DNA of 64,000 nucleotides from Thermochromatium tepidum ATCC 43061 (GTDB taxonomy: Bacteria; Pseudomonadota; Gammaproteobacteria; Chromatiales; Chromatiaceae), in the NCBI RefSeq assembly GCF_009664085.1, contig NZ_CP039268.1, positions 1,907,501 to 1,971,500 on the forward strand. The letters run 5' to 3'. The notes beneath the pieces were generated by a model. It was not told the DNA's origin, made no database searches, and saw only the letters and a program-made list of their open reading frames with translations. Positions 8,902 through 17,330 of this stretch are shown here, in pieces. Positions within the stretch are counted from its first letter, which is position 1. Every line of letters begins with the position of its first letter. Made by a program: the position numbers and the translations under genes.

Positions 8902-8978
8902 GCGCCCGTAGCTCAGTTGGATAGAGTACCTGGCTACGAACCAGGTGGTCGGGAGTTCGAATCTCTCCGGGCGCGCCA
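8902..8978 (+). tRNA. tRNA-Arg (anticodon ACG)
   Basis: A 77-nt cloverleaf with encoded CCA. The acceptor stem GCGCCCG pairs with CGGGCGC. The D-arm is GCTCAGTTGGATAGAGT. The anticodon stem CCTGG/CCAGG encloses the loop CTACGAA, with anticodon ACG at 8936-8938, which deamination to ICG would let read CGU/CGC/CGA. The T-arm is GGGAG-TTCGAAT-CTCTC. The first 28 nt are identical to the tRNA-Arg at 36904. Confidence 0.97.
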
Positions 8979-8986
8979 ATAAAGAC

Positions 8987-9020
8987 AACGGCCTAGACGG
9001 TTACCGTCTAGGCCGTTTTT
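8987..9020 (+). terminator. Rho-independent terminator of tRNA-Arg
   Basis: A perfect 14-bp inverted repeat (8987-9000 with 9004-9017, 3-nt TTA loop) runs into a T-tract ending at 9020. It starts 9 nt after the tRNA CCA. The group II intron remnant begins about 6 nt further on. Confidence 0.92.
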
Positions 9021-9025
9021 CTTGG

Positions 9026-9684
9026 TGCGCCCGGCAGGGCGCACTTACTTGGAGGTGAAAGTCCTCTACTCGCCCGACAAGGGGAAGGGTTAGCCGAACG
9101 GCAAGGGTGTTCTGGGCGACTGGAAATCTGGAGGAAGCCGAAGGCAAAGCGCTGGTCTGACGAACAGGAAGCGGATACGAGGCCCCGAAACTGAGGATAG
9201 CGCCGCCCAGCCTGATACGGCTGGAAGACAAAATCCGCGAAGCACTCAAGGGCGCGCGAGGACGCCGCCTGACGACAGTCATCGCCGAACTCAACCTGCT
9301 CCTGCGTGGCTGGATGGCGTATTTCAAGCTGACCGAGACCAAGAAGGCAGTGGAAGAGCTGGATGGCTGGATCAGGCACAAACTGCGCTGCAGCCTGTGG
9401 CGCCAGTGGAAGCGCCCTTATACGCGGGCCAAGAACTTGATGAAGGCAGGGCTGATGGAGGAGCGGGCGTTTCGCTCCGCATTCAACCAACGCGGGCCGT
9501 GGTGGAACAGTGGCGCAAGCCACATGAACCAGGCCTTCCCGAAGTCCTTCTTTGATCGATGAGGTCTGGTGTCGCTGCTCGATACGATGCGACGACTCCA
9601 GTGTGTTCAATGAACCGCCGGATGCGGAACCGCACGTCCGGTGGTGTGAGAGGGCGACGGGGGTAACCCCGTCCCCTACTCGAT
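9026..9684 (+). mobile_element. Deleted group II intron (reverse transcriptase lost)
   Basis: The 5' end GTGCGCCCGGCAGGGCGCAC (9026-9045) is a typical group II intron start, followed by domain-I-like sequence (GGTGAAAGTCC, AGGGTTAGCC, GGTCTGACGAACAGGAAG). Domain V is recognisable at about 9611-9649 (GAACCGCCGGATGCGGAACC then GCACGTCCGGTGGTGTG). A domain VI hairpin GACGGGG-GTAA-CCCCGTC and the 3' end CCCTACTCGAT follow. Only about 660 bp remain where an intact element has about 2 kb or more; most of the intron protein gene has been deleted. Both ends are estimated from motifs. Confidence 0.85.
9206..9613 (+). pseudogene. Group II intron maturase, C-terminal remnant
   Basis: The reading frame of the intron-encoded protein is recognisable from about [12 protein letters not shown] through [40 protein letters not shown], the [12 protein letters not shown] motif and FPKSFFDR. 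This is the maturase (domain X) end of LtrA-type proteins. The polymerase domain with its YADD motif is missing. A TGA at 9560-9562 interrupts the frame where related proteins have Leu (FFD[10 protein letters not shown]). The frame then reads on as [16 protein letters not shown] to a stop at 9611-9613, at the edge of domain V. The left boundary is approximate. Confidence 0.85.
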
Positions 9685-10098
9685 TGCGACAGCCTTGCCC
9701 CAGTCCGTAGGGCAAGTCATGTCGGCGGTAACCCGCTGTTTTAGACTTAACTCGCTCCTGAGCGCGCTGCGCGCAGGCGGGCGGAACTCGCTCTACCCTT
9801 GGGGTCGTCTCGTCCAGCGGGAACGGGTTGACATCGCCTGTCGAGCCGACGAAAACCTTCGAGACGACACTAAAACGAGGCCACCCAAGGAAGACTAGCT
9901 TTCATGGAAGCTGTTCAAGCCCGCGCACCCGCGCCAAGGCATCAGCGCCGAGCGGGATGACCGCTCGGTCACTTGACATGGGGATCAACAGAAGTATGCA
10001 ATCCATCCATGTCTGCGCGAGCACCAACAATTCACAGGCGCGACTTCACCGCCCCGCAAAGATGCGGACACTCGATCACCCCGAACGCGGTGCACACC
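9685..10098. other. Gene-free spacer between intron remnant and DUF58 gene
   Basis: No supported gene. The stretch contains two AACTCGCTC copies within about 40 bp (near 9750 and 9785), a 9-bp inverted repeat GTCGTCTCG/CGAGACGAC (9804-9812 with 9860-9868), and a perfect hairpin CCGAGCGG-GATGA-CCGCTCGG (9948-9968). A moxR-family ATPase gene would normally stand here, upstream of DUF58, but no trace of its Walker motifs is seen. The composition suggests mobile-element debris of unidentified type. Confidence 0.45.
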
Positions 10099-11016
10099 AT
10101 GAGCCTCTACCCCAGACTCGACGATCTACTGGAACTGCGCCATCAAGCCCATGCCCTGGGTCTGCCCTCGCATCATCTGGTCAACTCGGCCTTTGCCGGA
10201 CTCTATGCCTCGGTGTTCCGGGGCGCAGGGGTCAACTTCGAGGAGGTACGCGAATACCGCGAGGGCGATGACATCCGCTACATGGATTGGAAGGTGACGG
10301 CGCGCACCAATGAGCCGCATATGAAGATCTTCCGCGAGGAGCGCGAGCGCTCGGTGGTGCTCTGTGTCGACAAGGGGCCGCACATGAGCTTTGGTACCCG
10401 TGGCACCTTCAAATCAGTGCAGGCAGCGCGTGCCGCGGCGCTGATCGGCTGGGCGGCAAGTCGGCTCAATGACCGGGTCGGCGGGCTGGTGTTCGGCGAT
10501 CCCCAAGCCGGGCTACAACACTTCCGCCCCGCGCGCGGACGCCGTGCGCTGTGGCAGATGTTACGGACCCTGACCGAACCGGGGGCCGAGATGGACCCCT
10601 CGATCGACTGTCTGAGCGGGGCGCTGCGACGTGCGACCTCGGGGCTGCCGACCGGCTCGCTGGTGTTCGTGATTGCCGATCTCAACCGTGAGGCGGCAGG
10701 GCTGGAACAGGTGTTGGGCGATCTCTGTCAGCGTAACACCGTGGTCTTGATCCCGGTTGATGACCCGGCCGACTGGGAGATCCCAGCCATGGGGGTGGTG
10801 ACCTTCGCCGGCACCGATGGCGAGCTGATCGAGATCGACACCGACGATCCCGAGGCCGCGCGCAGCTATCGACGACTGTGGGAGGATCGACGCGCCCGGC
10901 TCCAGGCGATGGCGCAGCGGCTGCACATCCTGCTGCTGCCAGTGCGTACCGACACCGAGATCCATCTCAGCCTCATCCGTCACCTCGAACAGCGTGCGCG
11001 CTCGCGGGCAGTCTGA
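10099..11016 (+). CDS. DUF58 domain protein (MoxR-associated)
   Basis: A 305-residue protein of the DUF58 family, a VWA-like fold found in MoxR/Bat operons. The hallmark VNFEEVREYREGDDIRYMDW and RERSVVLCVDKGPHMSFG are present. The ATG at 10099 is chosen because the family begins close to this point (LDDLLELRHQA); the frame stays open 42 codons further but into non-family sequence. First gene of a tight four-gene plus-strand cluster with DUF4381 and two VWA proteins (1-bp gap, then overlaps). Such clusters are thought to act in envelope or chaperone-like assembly with a MoxR AAA+ ATPase, which is missing here. Confidence 0.88.
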   Translation: MSLYPRLDDLLELRHQAHALGLPSHHLVNSAFAGLYASVFRGAGVNFEEVREYREGDDIRYMDWKVTARTNEPHMKIFREERERSVVLCVDKGPHMSFGTRGTFKSVQAARAAALIGWAASRLNDRVGGLVFGDPQAGLQHFRPARGRRALWQMLRTLTEPGAEMDPSIDCLSGALRRATSGLPTGSLVFVIADLNREAAGLEQVLGDLCQRNTVVLIPVDDPADWEIPAMGVVTFAGTDGELIEIDTDDPEAARSYRRLWEDRRARLQAMAQRLHILLLPVRTDTEIHLSLIRHLEQRARSRAV

Positions 11017-11017
11017 C

Positions 11018-11566
11018 ATGGATACGGATCCCTTCCTCACCCCCATCGAACCGCCCATTCCGGCCCTGCGCGACATCCATGACCTCCCACCGCTCCCCTG
11101 GTGGCCACCGGCGCCGGGCTGGTGGCTGCTGGCGCTGGCCCTCTGCGCGCTCGGCTACGCCCTCTGGCGCTGGCGCGTTCCGCTCAGTCTGCGCGTGCCC
11201 ATTCCGGGCATCACGCTCGGCACCTGGCGCTGGGAGGCAGCCCAGGCGCTGCGCGATCTGCACCGCCGGGCGCGTGCCGGTCAGGATACCAAGACCCTGG
11301 CCGGCGAGTTGTCAGAACTGATGCGGCGCATCGCCATGGCACGGCTCGGGCGTTCGGCCTGTGCCGGTCTGACCGGAACCGACTGGCTCGCCTGGCTGGC
11401 GGCCAATGATCCGAACGGCTTTCCTTGGCACGAACGCGGACAGGCGTTGGTGGTGGCGCCCTATGCACCGCCCGGTATTCAAGTACCTGAGCTCCAGGCG
11501 CTGATCGCCGCCGCCGCGGGCTGGGTGAGCACCGGGGATCCCAAGCGAGGTGCGCGCCATGTTTGA
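11018..11566 (+). CDS. DUF4381 membrane protein
   Basis: A 182-residue protein. The N-terminal LRDIHDLPPLPWWPPAPGWW followed by a single hydrophobic helix (about 28-47) is the DUF4381 signature. A soluble helical domain follows, containing ELMRRIAMARLGR and GLTGTDWLAWL. The ATG at 11018 starts one base after the DUF58 stop. The gene overlaps the next VWA gene. The family occurs almost only inside MoxR/VWA clusters. Confidence 0.88.
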   Translation: MDTDPFLTPIEPPIPALRDIHDLPPLPWWPPAPGWWLLALALCALGYALWRWRVPLSLRVPIPGITLGTWRWEAAQALRDLHRRARAGQDTKTLAGELSELMRRIAMARLGRSACAGLTGTDWLAWLAANDPNGFPWHERGQALVVAPYAPPGIQVPELQALIAAAAGWVSTGDPKRGARHV

Positions 11567-12599
11567 GTTCGCATGGCCCTGGGCGGCACTGCTGCTGCCG
11601 CTCCCCTGGCTCCTGCCTGTGCTATGGCCGGATCGGCGCCCGCCGGGCGATGAGACCCTGGAGGGCCGGCGCCAGACCCTGCTCCATCCGCGCCTCGCGG
11701 ATCTGCGCGCGGCCTTCACCGCCCAGCGCCCCGGGCGCCAGATCGCTACGTGGCTCTATCGCGCCCTGCTCTATCTGTTGTGGATCGCGCTAGTCGCGGC
11801 CCTGATGCATCCGCAGTGGCTCACACCCTATACCGAGGTCAGTACCCCGGGCTACGACCTGATGATCGCGGTCGATGCCTCGCACTCGATGGAGGCGCTC
11901 GATTTCACGGTCGAGGGGCGACAAGTCAACCGGATGGCGGTGGTCAAGGGGGTCATGGGACGCTTCATCGACGCACGCGAAGGCGACCGGGTCGGGCTGA
12001 TCGTCTTCGGCACCCAGGCGTTTATCCTCTCGCCGCTCACGCTCGATCGCCATGCCGCGCGCCAGTTGCTCGATGGCATTGTGCCGGGCATCGCCGGTCC
12101 GGCCACGGCGCTCGGCGATGCCATTGCGCTCGGGGTGAGCAAGCTGCGCGAGCGCCCCGAGGGCTCACGGGTGATGATCGTGATCGCCGACGGTGACAAC
12201 AACGCCGGCAGCTTCGCGCCCAAGGAGGCGGCGCTGCTGGCGCGCGCCACCGGGACGCGGATCTACGTCATCGGCGTCGGCAGCAAACAGCCGAGCATCC
12301 CGATCCTGGAGGACGGCAGTGTGCGCTATCGCGACGACCTGACCATGGACGAGGCCACACTCCAGGAGATCGCCGACCTGACCGGCGGGGGCTACTTCCG
12401 CGCGACCGACACCCGCGCCCTGGAAGAGATCTCATCGCGCATCGGTCGGCTCGAAAAGACCGAGGCCGAGGCGCGCACCGCCTTCTTGCCCCGACCGCTC
12501 TATCGTTGGCCCCTGGGGGTGGCCCTCTTGGCCCTGCTCGGACTGGGGCTGTTCCCCGAGGGTCGCAAACGCTTCGCGCGGAGGCTTGCCAGTGCTTGA
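11559..12599 (+). CDS. VWA domain protein, BatA-like
   Basis: A 346-residue membrane-anchored protein with two N-terminal helices (about 3-25 and 63-83), a von Willebrand A domain and a C-terminal helix near 315-332. The metal-ion-dependent adhesion site is intact: DASHSM (DxSxS) near residue 108, then the threonine of GPATALGDAI and the Asp of VIADGDNNAGS. The start ATG 11559 follows GCGAGG; GTG at 11550 is possible but lacks an RBS. The 3' end overlaps the next VWA gene by 8 bp. Confidence 0.9.
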   Translation: MFEFAWPWAALLLPLPWLLPVLWPDRRPPGDETLEGRRQTLLHPRLADLRAAFTAQRPGRQIATWLYRALLYLLWIALVAALMHPQWLTPYTEVSTPGYDLMIAVDASHSMEALDFTVEGRQVNRMAVVKGVMGRFIDAREGDRVGLIVFGTQAFILSPLTLDRHAARQLLDGIVPGIAGPATALGDAIALGVSKLRERPEGSRVMIVIADGDNNAGSFAPKEAALLARATGTRIYVIGVGSKQPSIPILEDGSVRYRDDLTMDEATLQEIADLTGGGYFRATDTRALEEISSRIGRLEKTEAEARTAFLPRPLYRWPLGVALLALLGLGLFPEGRKRFARRLASA

Positions 12600-13710
12600 C
12601 CGAGGCTTTCATTTCGAGCAACCGCTGTGGTTTCTGGGGTGGCTGTTGATCCCCCTGGTGGCCCTGTGGCTGGCGCGTAGCGCGGCCCAGGCGGCGCGTG
12701 CCCCCATCCATCGCTATGCCGATCCCCATCTGTTGCCGCATCTGACCGGGACGCGCGATCTGAGCGCCCCCGAACGTTGGGGACGGTTTCTACACTGGAG
12801 CCTGCTGTGGGCGCTCCTGTTGACGGCCATGGCCGGGCCGCGCTGGGATTACACGGATCTGCGGTTATTCCATCCGGGCAACAACCTGCTGGTGCTGCTC
12901 GATGTGTCGCGCTCGATGCTGGCCGAGGACGTGAGTCCAAACCGGCTCGGGCGCGCGCGTCAGGAGTTGCAGGATCTGATCGTCCAGAACCGTCAGGTGC
13001 GACTGGGGTTGATCGTGTTCGCCACCGTGCCCCATGTGCTGGCGCCCATCACCGAGGACACGACGAGCCTGCTCAATGCCCTGCCGGCGCTCGCGGCGGA
13101 TCTGGCCAGTCCGGGGCTTCAGGGGAGCAGTCTGACCCGCACCCTGATGCGTGCCGAGACCCTGCTCGCCGGGCTGCCCGAGGACAGCGCGCGCGCCATT
13201 CTGCTGATCTCGGATGGGGATTTCGACGAGCCCGGATTGCGCGAGCAGGTCGCCCGGTTGGCGGAGCAAGGGGTACGCTTTCACGCCTTGGGTATAGGCA
13301 CGCCTGAGGGTGCGACTGTGCCCGCGCCTCAGGGTGGCGTGATCGTCGATCCGAGCGATCCGCAACGCCGACCGGTACGCTCGATCCTAAACGAACCCCT
13401 GCTCAAAGAACTGGTCCAGGCCGGCGGTGGGGTCTATCGGCGCGCCGACTATCGCAACGGCGACACCAAGGCCATCCTGGAGGCAGCGACCATCAGTCGT
13501 CTGCCGCCCGAGGCGAGCGATGCGCGCACCCGGATCTGGAACGAGCGTTACTGGCTGCCGGTGCTGCTCATCGGGGCACTGCTGTTGCCGAGGCTTCGCG
13601 AGCTCGCGCGCCGACCGGTGCGGCGTCCGGACGATCGGGAGTCGGCGGAACCTCGTTCAGGGTCGATCCCTTCCAGCTCGCGGTCTCCCCAATCGCAAGG
13701 GAGTCATTGA
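12592..13710 (+). CDS. VWA domain protein, BatB-like
   Basis: A 372-residue second VWA protein. N-terminal helices (about 9-27 and 58-78), MIDAS DVSRSM, then the Thr-containing GSSLTRTL and LLISDGDFDEP. A C-terminal helix follows (LPVLLIGALLLPRL). The GTG at 12592 is preferred because GGAGG lies 7 bp upstream; TTG at 12586 is closer than usual to it. In many gammaproteobacteria this protein carries C-terminal TPRs and is followed by BatD. Both are absent here, so the cluster is shorter than usual at both ends. Confidence 0.88.
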   Translation: MLDRGFHFEQPLWFLGWLLIPLVALWLARSAAQAARAPIHRYADPHLLPHLTGTRDLSAPERWGRFLHWSLLWALLLTAMAGPRWDYTDLRLFHPGNNLLVLLDVSRSMLAEDVSPNRLGRARQELQDLIVQNRQVRLGLIVFATVPHVLAPITEDTTSLLNALPALAADLASPGLQGSSLTRTLMRAETLLAGLPEDSARAILLISDGDFDEPGLREQVARLAEQGVRFHALGIGTPEGATVPAPQGGVIVDPSDPQRRPVRSILNEPLLKELVQAGGGVYRRADYRNGDTKAILEAATISRLPPEASDARTRIWNERYWLPVLLIGALLLPRLRELARRPVRRPDDRESAEPRSGSIPSSSRSPQSQGSH

Positions 13711-13802
13711 TCTTGGCCGTCTGGCCCTGAGTCTCCTGCGCGAAACCGATATAGACGTATCCGCATACATCTACACAGCACCAGAAGATCAGGAATCTTT
13801 CC

Positions 13803-15476
13803 ATGCTATCCGATGACATGGCGCGCTTTGCCATCGAGCATACGCCACTAGAGATCTACTGGGCCGACCTCGATGGACGCTTCGTCGAGGCGAACCCAGC
13901 GACCTTGCGCGCGCTTGGCTACAGCCGCGAGCAGATGTGCGGTCTTTCACTCTGGGATGTCGATCCGAACCTGTTGCCGCAACGCTGGAACAGTCTCGTC
14001 GAGACCTTGCGACACGAGGGATACATGCGTCTGGAAACAGAGCACCATCGCTGCGATGGCAGTCTCTATCCGGTCGAGGTCACGCTGTCACTGGTTGAGC
14101 ACGCCAGCCGTCTTCTGATCTGCGGCTTCGCGCAGGACATCAGCGAGCGCCGGCGCATGGAACGGGAACTGATGGAGAGCGAGCAGCGTTTACGCGTGCT
14201 CATCAACTCCACACCCGACATCATCTGCTTTAAGGACGGCGCCGGACGCTGGCTCGAAGCCAATGAGGCCGATCTCGAGCTCTTCGCCCTGACCGAGGTC
14301 GACTATCGTGGCAAGACCGACAGCGAGCTGGCCGACTATACCCATCCGATCTATCGCCAATCGTTCCTGACCTGTGAGACAAGCGACGAGATCGCCTGGA
14401 AGGCTGGACGACTCTCACGCACCGAAGAGGTCATCGCGCGTCCCGACGGCGTCGTCAAGGTCTATGATGTCATCAAGGCGCCGGTGTTTGAGCCGGACGG
14501 TCGGCGCAAGGGATTGATCGTGCTCGGACGCGACATCACCGACCGCAAGCGTTTCGAGGAGGCGCTTAGGAAGGAACGCGAATTCTTGCAGAACGTGATC
14601 GACAGCATCGACGACCCCATCCTCGTCATCGGCACCGATTATCAGGTGTTACGTATGAACCGGGCCGTACGCGAACTTGCTGACAATCAAGGACTAGTCG
14701 AGCACTACGCGACCTGTTTTCAGGTCACCGAGAATCGGTGTCGCTGCTACAACGGTGACAATTATACTTGCGCGCTGCGCACCATTCAGGAGACCCATCA
14801 GCCCTGCAAGCTGATTCGCCACTATCGCGCCCCGGACGGCGTAACGCGCCGCTACGAGGTCTCGGCCAGTCCGCTGTTCGGCGAGGACGGCGAGTTACGC
14901 GGTATCATCGAGGTCTTGCGCGACATCAGCGCGCATCTCGCCCTGGTCGACGAGCTGCGCGAGCGCGGACTGAGCTATGCCCATCAGGCCCAGCACGATC
15001 CCCTGACCGGCCTGCCAAACCGCTTGCTGTTCGCCGATCGTCTCAGTCAGGCTATCCACAGCGCCCATCGCAACAAACATCGCTTTGCCGTTCTCTTCAT
15101 CGATCTCGATGGTTTCAAGGAGGTCAACGACACCTTTGATCACAGCCAGGGCGACCTGGTATTAAAAGACGTCGCCGATCGGCTCAGCGGGCTCTTTCGC
15201 GAGGACGATACCATCGCGCGCCTGGGCGGCGACGAGTTTATCGTCATCCTCAATCACATCCGGCGCGATCCGGACGTCGCTGTGATCGCGCGCAAGATCT
15301 TGAAACTGTTCGAGACGCCCTTCAAGGTGCTGGGGCATGACATCTTTCTGGGCGCCAGCATTGGCATCAGCCTTTACCCCGAGCACGGCACTACGGTCGA
15401 CGAGCTGGTCCAGCATGCCGACAACGCCATGTATCGCGCCAAGGCGAATGGAGGCAACGGCTTTCAATTTTACTAA
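13803..15476 (+). CDS. Diguanylate cyclase with three PAS domains
   Basis: A 557-residue protein without membrane segments. It has PAS 1 (about 8-120), PAS 2 (about 128-250), PAS 3 (about 262-378) and a GGDEF domain (about 395-557). The active site is RLGGDEF. A product-inhibition I-site R-E-D-D sits five residues upstream of it, so the enzyme should be active and feedback-regulated. PAS 3 is Cys-rich: C-x7-C-x-C-x7-C-x11-C between CFQVTENR and HQPCK, suggesting a metal- or redox-sensing site. Monocistronic; its signal is not known. Confidence 0.92.
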   Translation: MLSDDMARFAIEHTPLEIYWADLDGRFVEANPATLRALGYSREQMCGLSLWDVDPNLLPQRWNSLVETLRHEGYMRLETEHHRCDGSLYPVEVTLSLVEHASRLLICGFAQDISERRRMERELMESEQRLRVLINSTPDIICFKDGAGRWLEANEADLELFALTEVDYRGKTDSELADYTHPIYRQSFLTCETSDEIAWKAGRLSRTEEVIARPDGVVKVYDVIKAPVFEPDGRRKGLIVLGRDITDRKRFEEALRKEREFLQNVIDSIDDPILVIGTDYQVLRMNRAVRELADNQGLVEHYATCFQVTENRCRCYNGDNYTCALRTIQETHQPCKLIRHYRAPDGVTRRYEVSASPLFGEDGELRGIIEVLRDISAHLALVDELRERGLSYAHQAQHDPLTGLPNRLLFADRLSQAIHSAHRNKHRFAVLFIDLDGFKEVNDTFDHSQGDLVLKDVADRLSGLFREDDTIARLGGDEFIVILNHIRRDPDVAVIARKILKLFETPFKVLGHDIFLGASIGISLYPEHGTTVDELVQHADNAMYRAKANGGNGFQFY

Positions 15477-15495
15477 CCCGCCAAGGCCAGAGCCA

Positions 15496-16308
15496 TTAGA
15501 TGCCCCTTGCATGAGAGGGCCGCTTGACCAGGGCATTGATGGCACGCGCCGCCGCAAACAGCCCCAGACTGGCCGTGACCGTGACCACCGAACCGAAACC
15601 CGCGCAGTTGAGTCCGCTCGACCCCGAACGGCTCGTGTCGCAGATCATCCCGGCAGCCAGGGTCTGCACGGGTTCGATGGAATAGACCGCCGCAACGCCG
15701 AATCTCTTGTTCGGTGCGCGCGTAAAACCGTGCCTCTTGCGTAACTGGGCGCGCACGCGCGCCAGCAAGGGATCCTGGATGGTGCGGGCGAGATCATCGA
15801 CCCGGATTCGGGTCGGATCGGTCTTGCCCCCTGCCGCACCGCAAGTCACCAAAGGGATGCCCGCCCGATGACAGAGGGCGATCATGGCCACCTTGGCGCT
15901 GACTGAGTCGATGGCGTCGATTACATAGTCGAGGTCGTTATCGAGGTATTCGGCGGCATTTTCAGGGGTCAGGAAGTCATCGATCAGGGTCGTGACGCAG
16001 TCCGGTGCATAGCTGGCGATGCGCGCACGCATGGCCTCGACCTTGGCCTGACCGAGGGTGGAATCGGCGGCCTGGACCTGGCGGTTGATGTTGGACTCGG
16101 CGACATGGTCCAGGTCGATCAGGGTCAGACGACCGACACCGCTGCGCGCCAGTGCCTCCGCCGCCCAGGAACCTACACCACCGATGCCCACGACGCAGAC
16201 ATGGGCTGCCGCGAGCCGGGCCTGTCCGTCCTTGCCATAGAGTCGTGTCGGACCGCTGAAACGGCGGCGATGGTCAGAGGGGCATTCGGGGTGCAGCGGA
16301 TTCGGCAT
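15496..16308 (-). CDS. tcdA: tRNA t6A37 dehydratase (cyclic t6A synthase)
   Basis: A 270-residue E1-like ThiF/MoeB-fold enzyme. TcdA (CsdL) uses ATP to dehydrate t6A at tRNA position 37 to cyclic t6A. Visible features are the start RRFSGPTRLYGKDGQARL, the nucleotide loop VVGIGGVGSWAAEAL, the adenylation residues LIDLDHVAESNINRQ, and DYVIDAIDSVSAK. The ATG at 16308 fits the E. coli length; the open frame runs 63 codons further upstream without homology. Divergent from trmO, which acts on the same modified nucleoside. Confidence 0.92.
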   Translation of the reverse strand: MPNPLHPECPSDHRRRFSGPTRLYGKDGQARLAAAHVCVVGIGGVGSWAAEALARSGVGRLTLIDLDHVAESNINRQVQAADSTLGQAKVEAMRARIASYAPDCVTTLIDDFLTPENAAEYLDNDLDYVIDAIDSVSAKVAMIALCHRAGIPLVTCGAAGGKTDPTRIRVDDLARTIQDPLLARVRAQLRKRHGFTRAPNKRFGVAAVYSIEPVQTLAAGMICDTSRSGSSGLNCAGFGSVVTVTASLGLFAAARAINALVKRPSHARGI

Positions 16309-16517
16309 AAGACTTGAGCAACACGCGCTCGGGGACAAGAAAATCGCACGATGATGCCGCCTCCGACTGTTTTTGGTCCAAGGGTAACAACCGTCTAGGC
16401 GTCGCATCGACGCATAGACCCAGTACCCGTTATCCTCGATGTGAGTCCGGCGAAGGCACCGAGATCCCATCTCTGATGTCACACGTGGCACTTCCATCTC
16501 CTTTGCTGTAAGTCTTT

Positions 16518-17225
16518 ATGGTCTTTGAGCCGATCGGGTATATCCGCTCGCCCTATACGGACAAGTTCGGCATCCCGCGCCAGCCCGGACTGGTCAAGGC
16601 CGCCGAGGCGCGGCTGGAACTGCGGCCCGAGTTCGCGCGTGAGGAGGCCTTCAAGGCGCTCGATGGCTTCTCGCATGTCTGGATCCTGTTCATCTTCCAT
16701 CAGGATTGTCCGGAGGCCGGCTGGAATCCAACGGTTCGGCCGCCAAGGCTCGGCGGACGCGAATCGGTCGGGGTCTTCGCCAGCCGTGCCCCCTACCGGC
16801 CCAATCCGATCGGACTCTCGGCGGTCGAGCACCTGGGTCTGGTTCGGGACGCGCGCGGGCTGGCGCTGCGCCTGCGCGGTGTCGATATGCTCGACGGCAC
16901 GCCCGTGCTCGACATCAAGCCCTATGTGCCCTATGCCGACGCCATCCCCGAGGCGCGCGGCGGATTCGCCGTCGCACCGCCATCCGACCCACGCGAGGTG
17001 CGCTTCAGCCCGATGGCCGATTCCGATCTGGAACGCCTCGACCCCGACGGCACACGCGCCCTGCGCACACTCATCACCCAGGTCCTGGAACAGGACCCGC
17101 GCCCTGGTTATATGGATCGCTACCCAAAGCGACGCGAATTTGGTCTGCGGCTCATGGAGTTCGACATCCGCTGGTGTCTGGAGGCCGGGCACATCGAGGT
17201 GACGAGGATTTACCCAGCCCCCTGA
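16518..17225 (+). CDS. trmO: tRNA t6A37 N6-methyltransferase TrmO
   Basis: A 235-residue TsaA/TrmO beta-barrel SAM enzyme that methylates t6A37 of tRNA-Thr(GGU) in E. coli. Key stretches: the start FEPIGYIRSPYTDKFGIPRQ, LDGFSHVWILFIFH, VGVFASRAPYRPNPIGLS (SAM/substrate loop) and LDIKPYVPYADA. The C-terminal domain has DRYPKRREFGLRL. The length matches the E. coli protein. The 209-bp gap to tcdA presumably holds both promoters. Confidence 0.93.
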   Translation: MVFEPIGYIRSPYTDKFGIPRQPGLVKAAEARLELRPEFAREEAFKALDGFSHVWILFIFHQDCPEAGWNPTVRPPRLGGRESVGVFASRAPYRPNPIGLSAVEHLGLVRDARGLALRLRGVDMLDGTPVLDIKPYVPYADAIPEARGGFAVAPPSDPREVRFSPMADSDLERLDPDGTRALRTLITQVLEQDPRPGYMDRYPKRREFGLRLMEFDIRWCLEAGHIEVTRIYPAP

Positions 17226-17295
17226 GTCCCGCTAGGCGCAACCGTCTGGTATGGCCGACCTAACCATGCGATCATTCCGACGACCAGTCTGGGAG

Positions 17296-17307
17296 ATCTT
17301 TAAAGAT
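17296..17307. repeat. Perfect palindrome upstream of the REC-cheC-GGDEF operon
   Basis: ATCTTTAAAGAT is a 12-bp perfect palindrome ending 23 bp before the response-regulator start codon. Its position fits an operator or an overlap with the promoter -10 region, but no regulator is identified. Confidence 0.4.
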
Positions 17308-17330
17308 ACCTCGAGGCACTCTGTAACATC

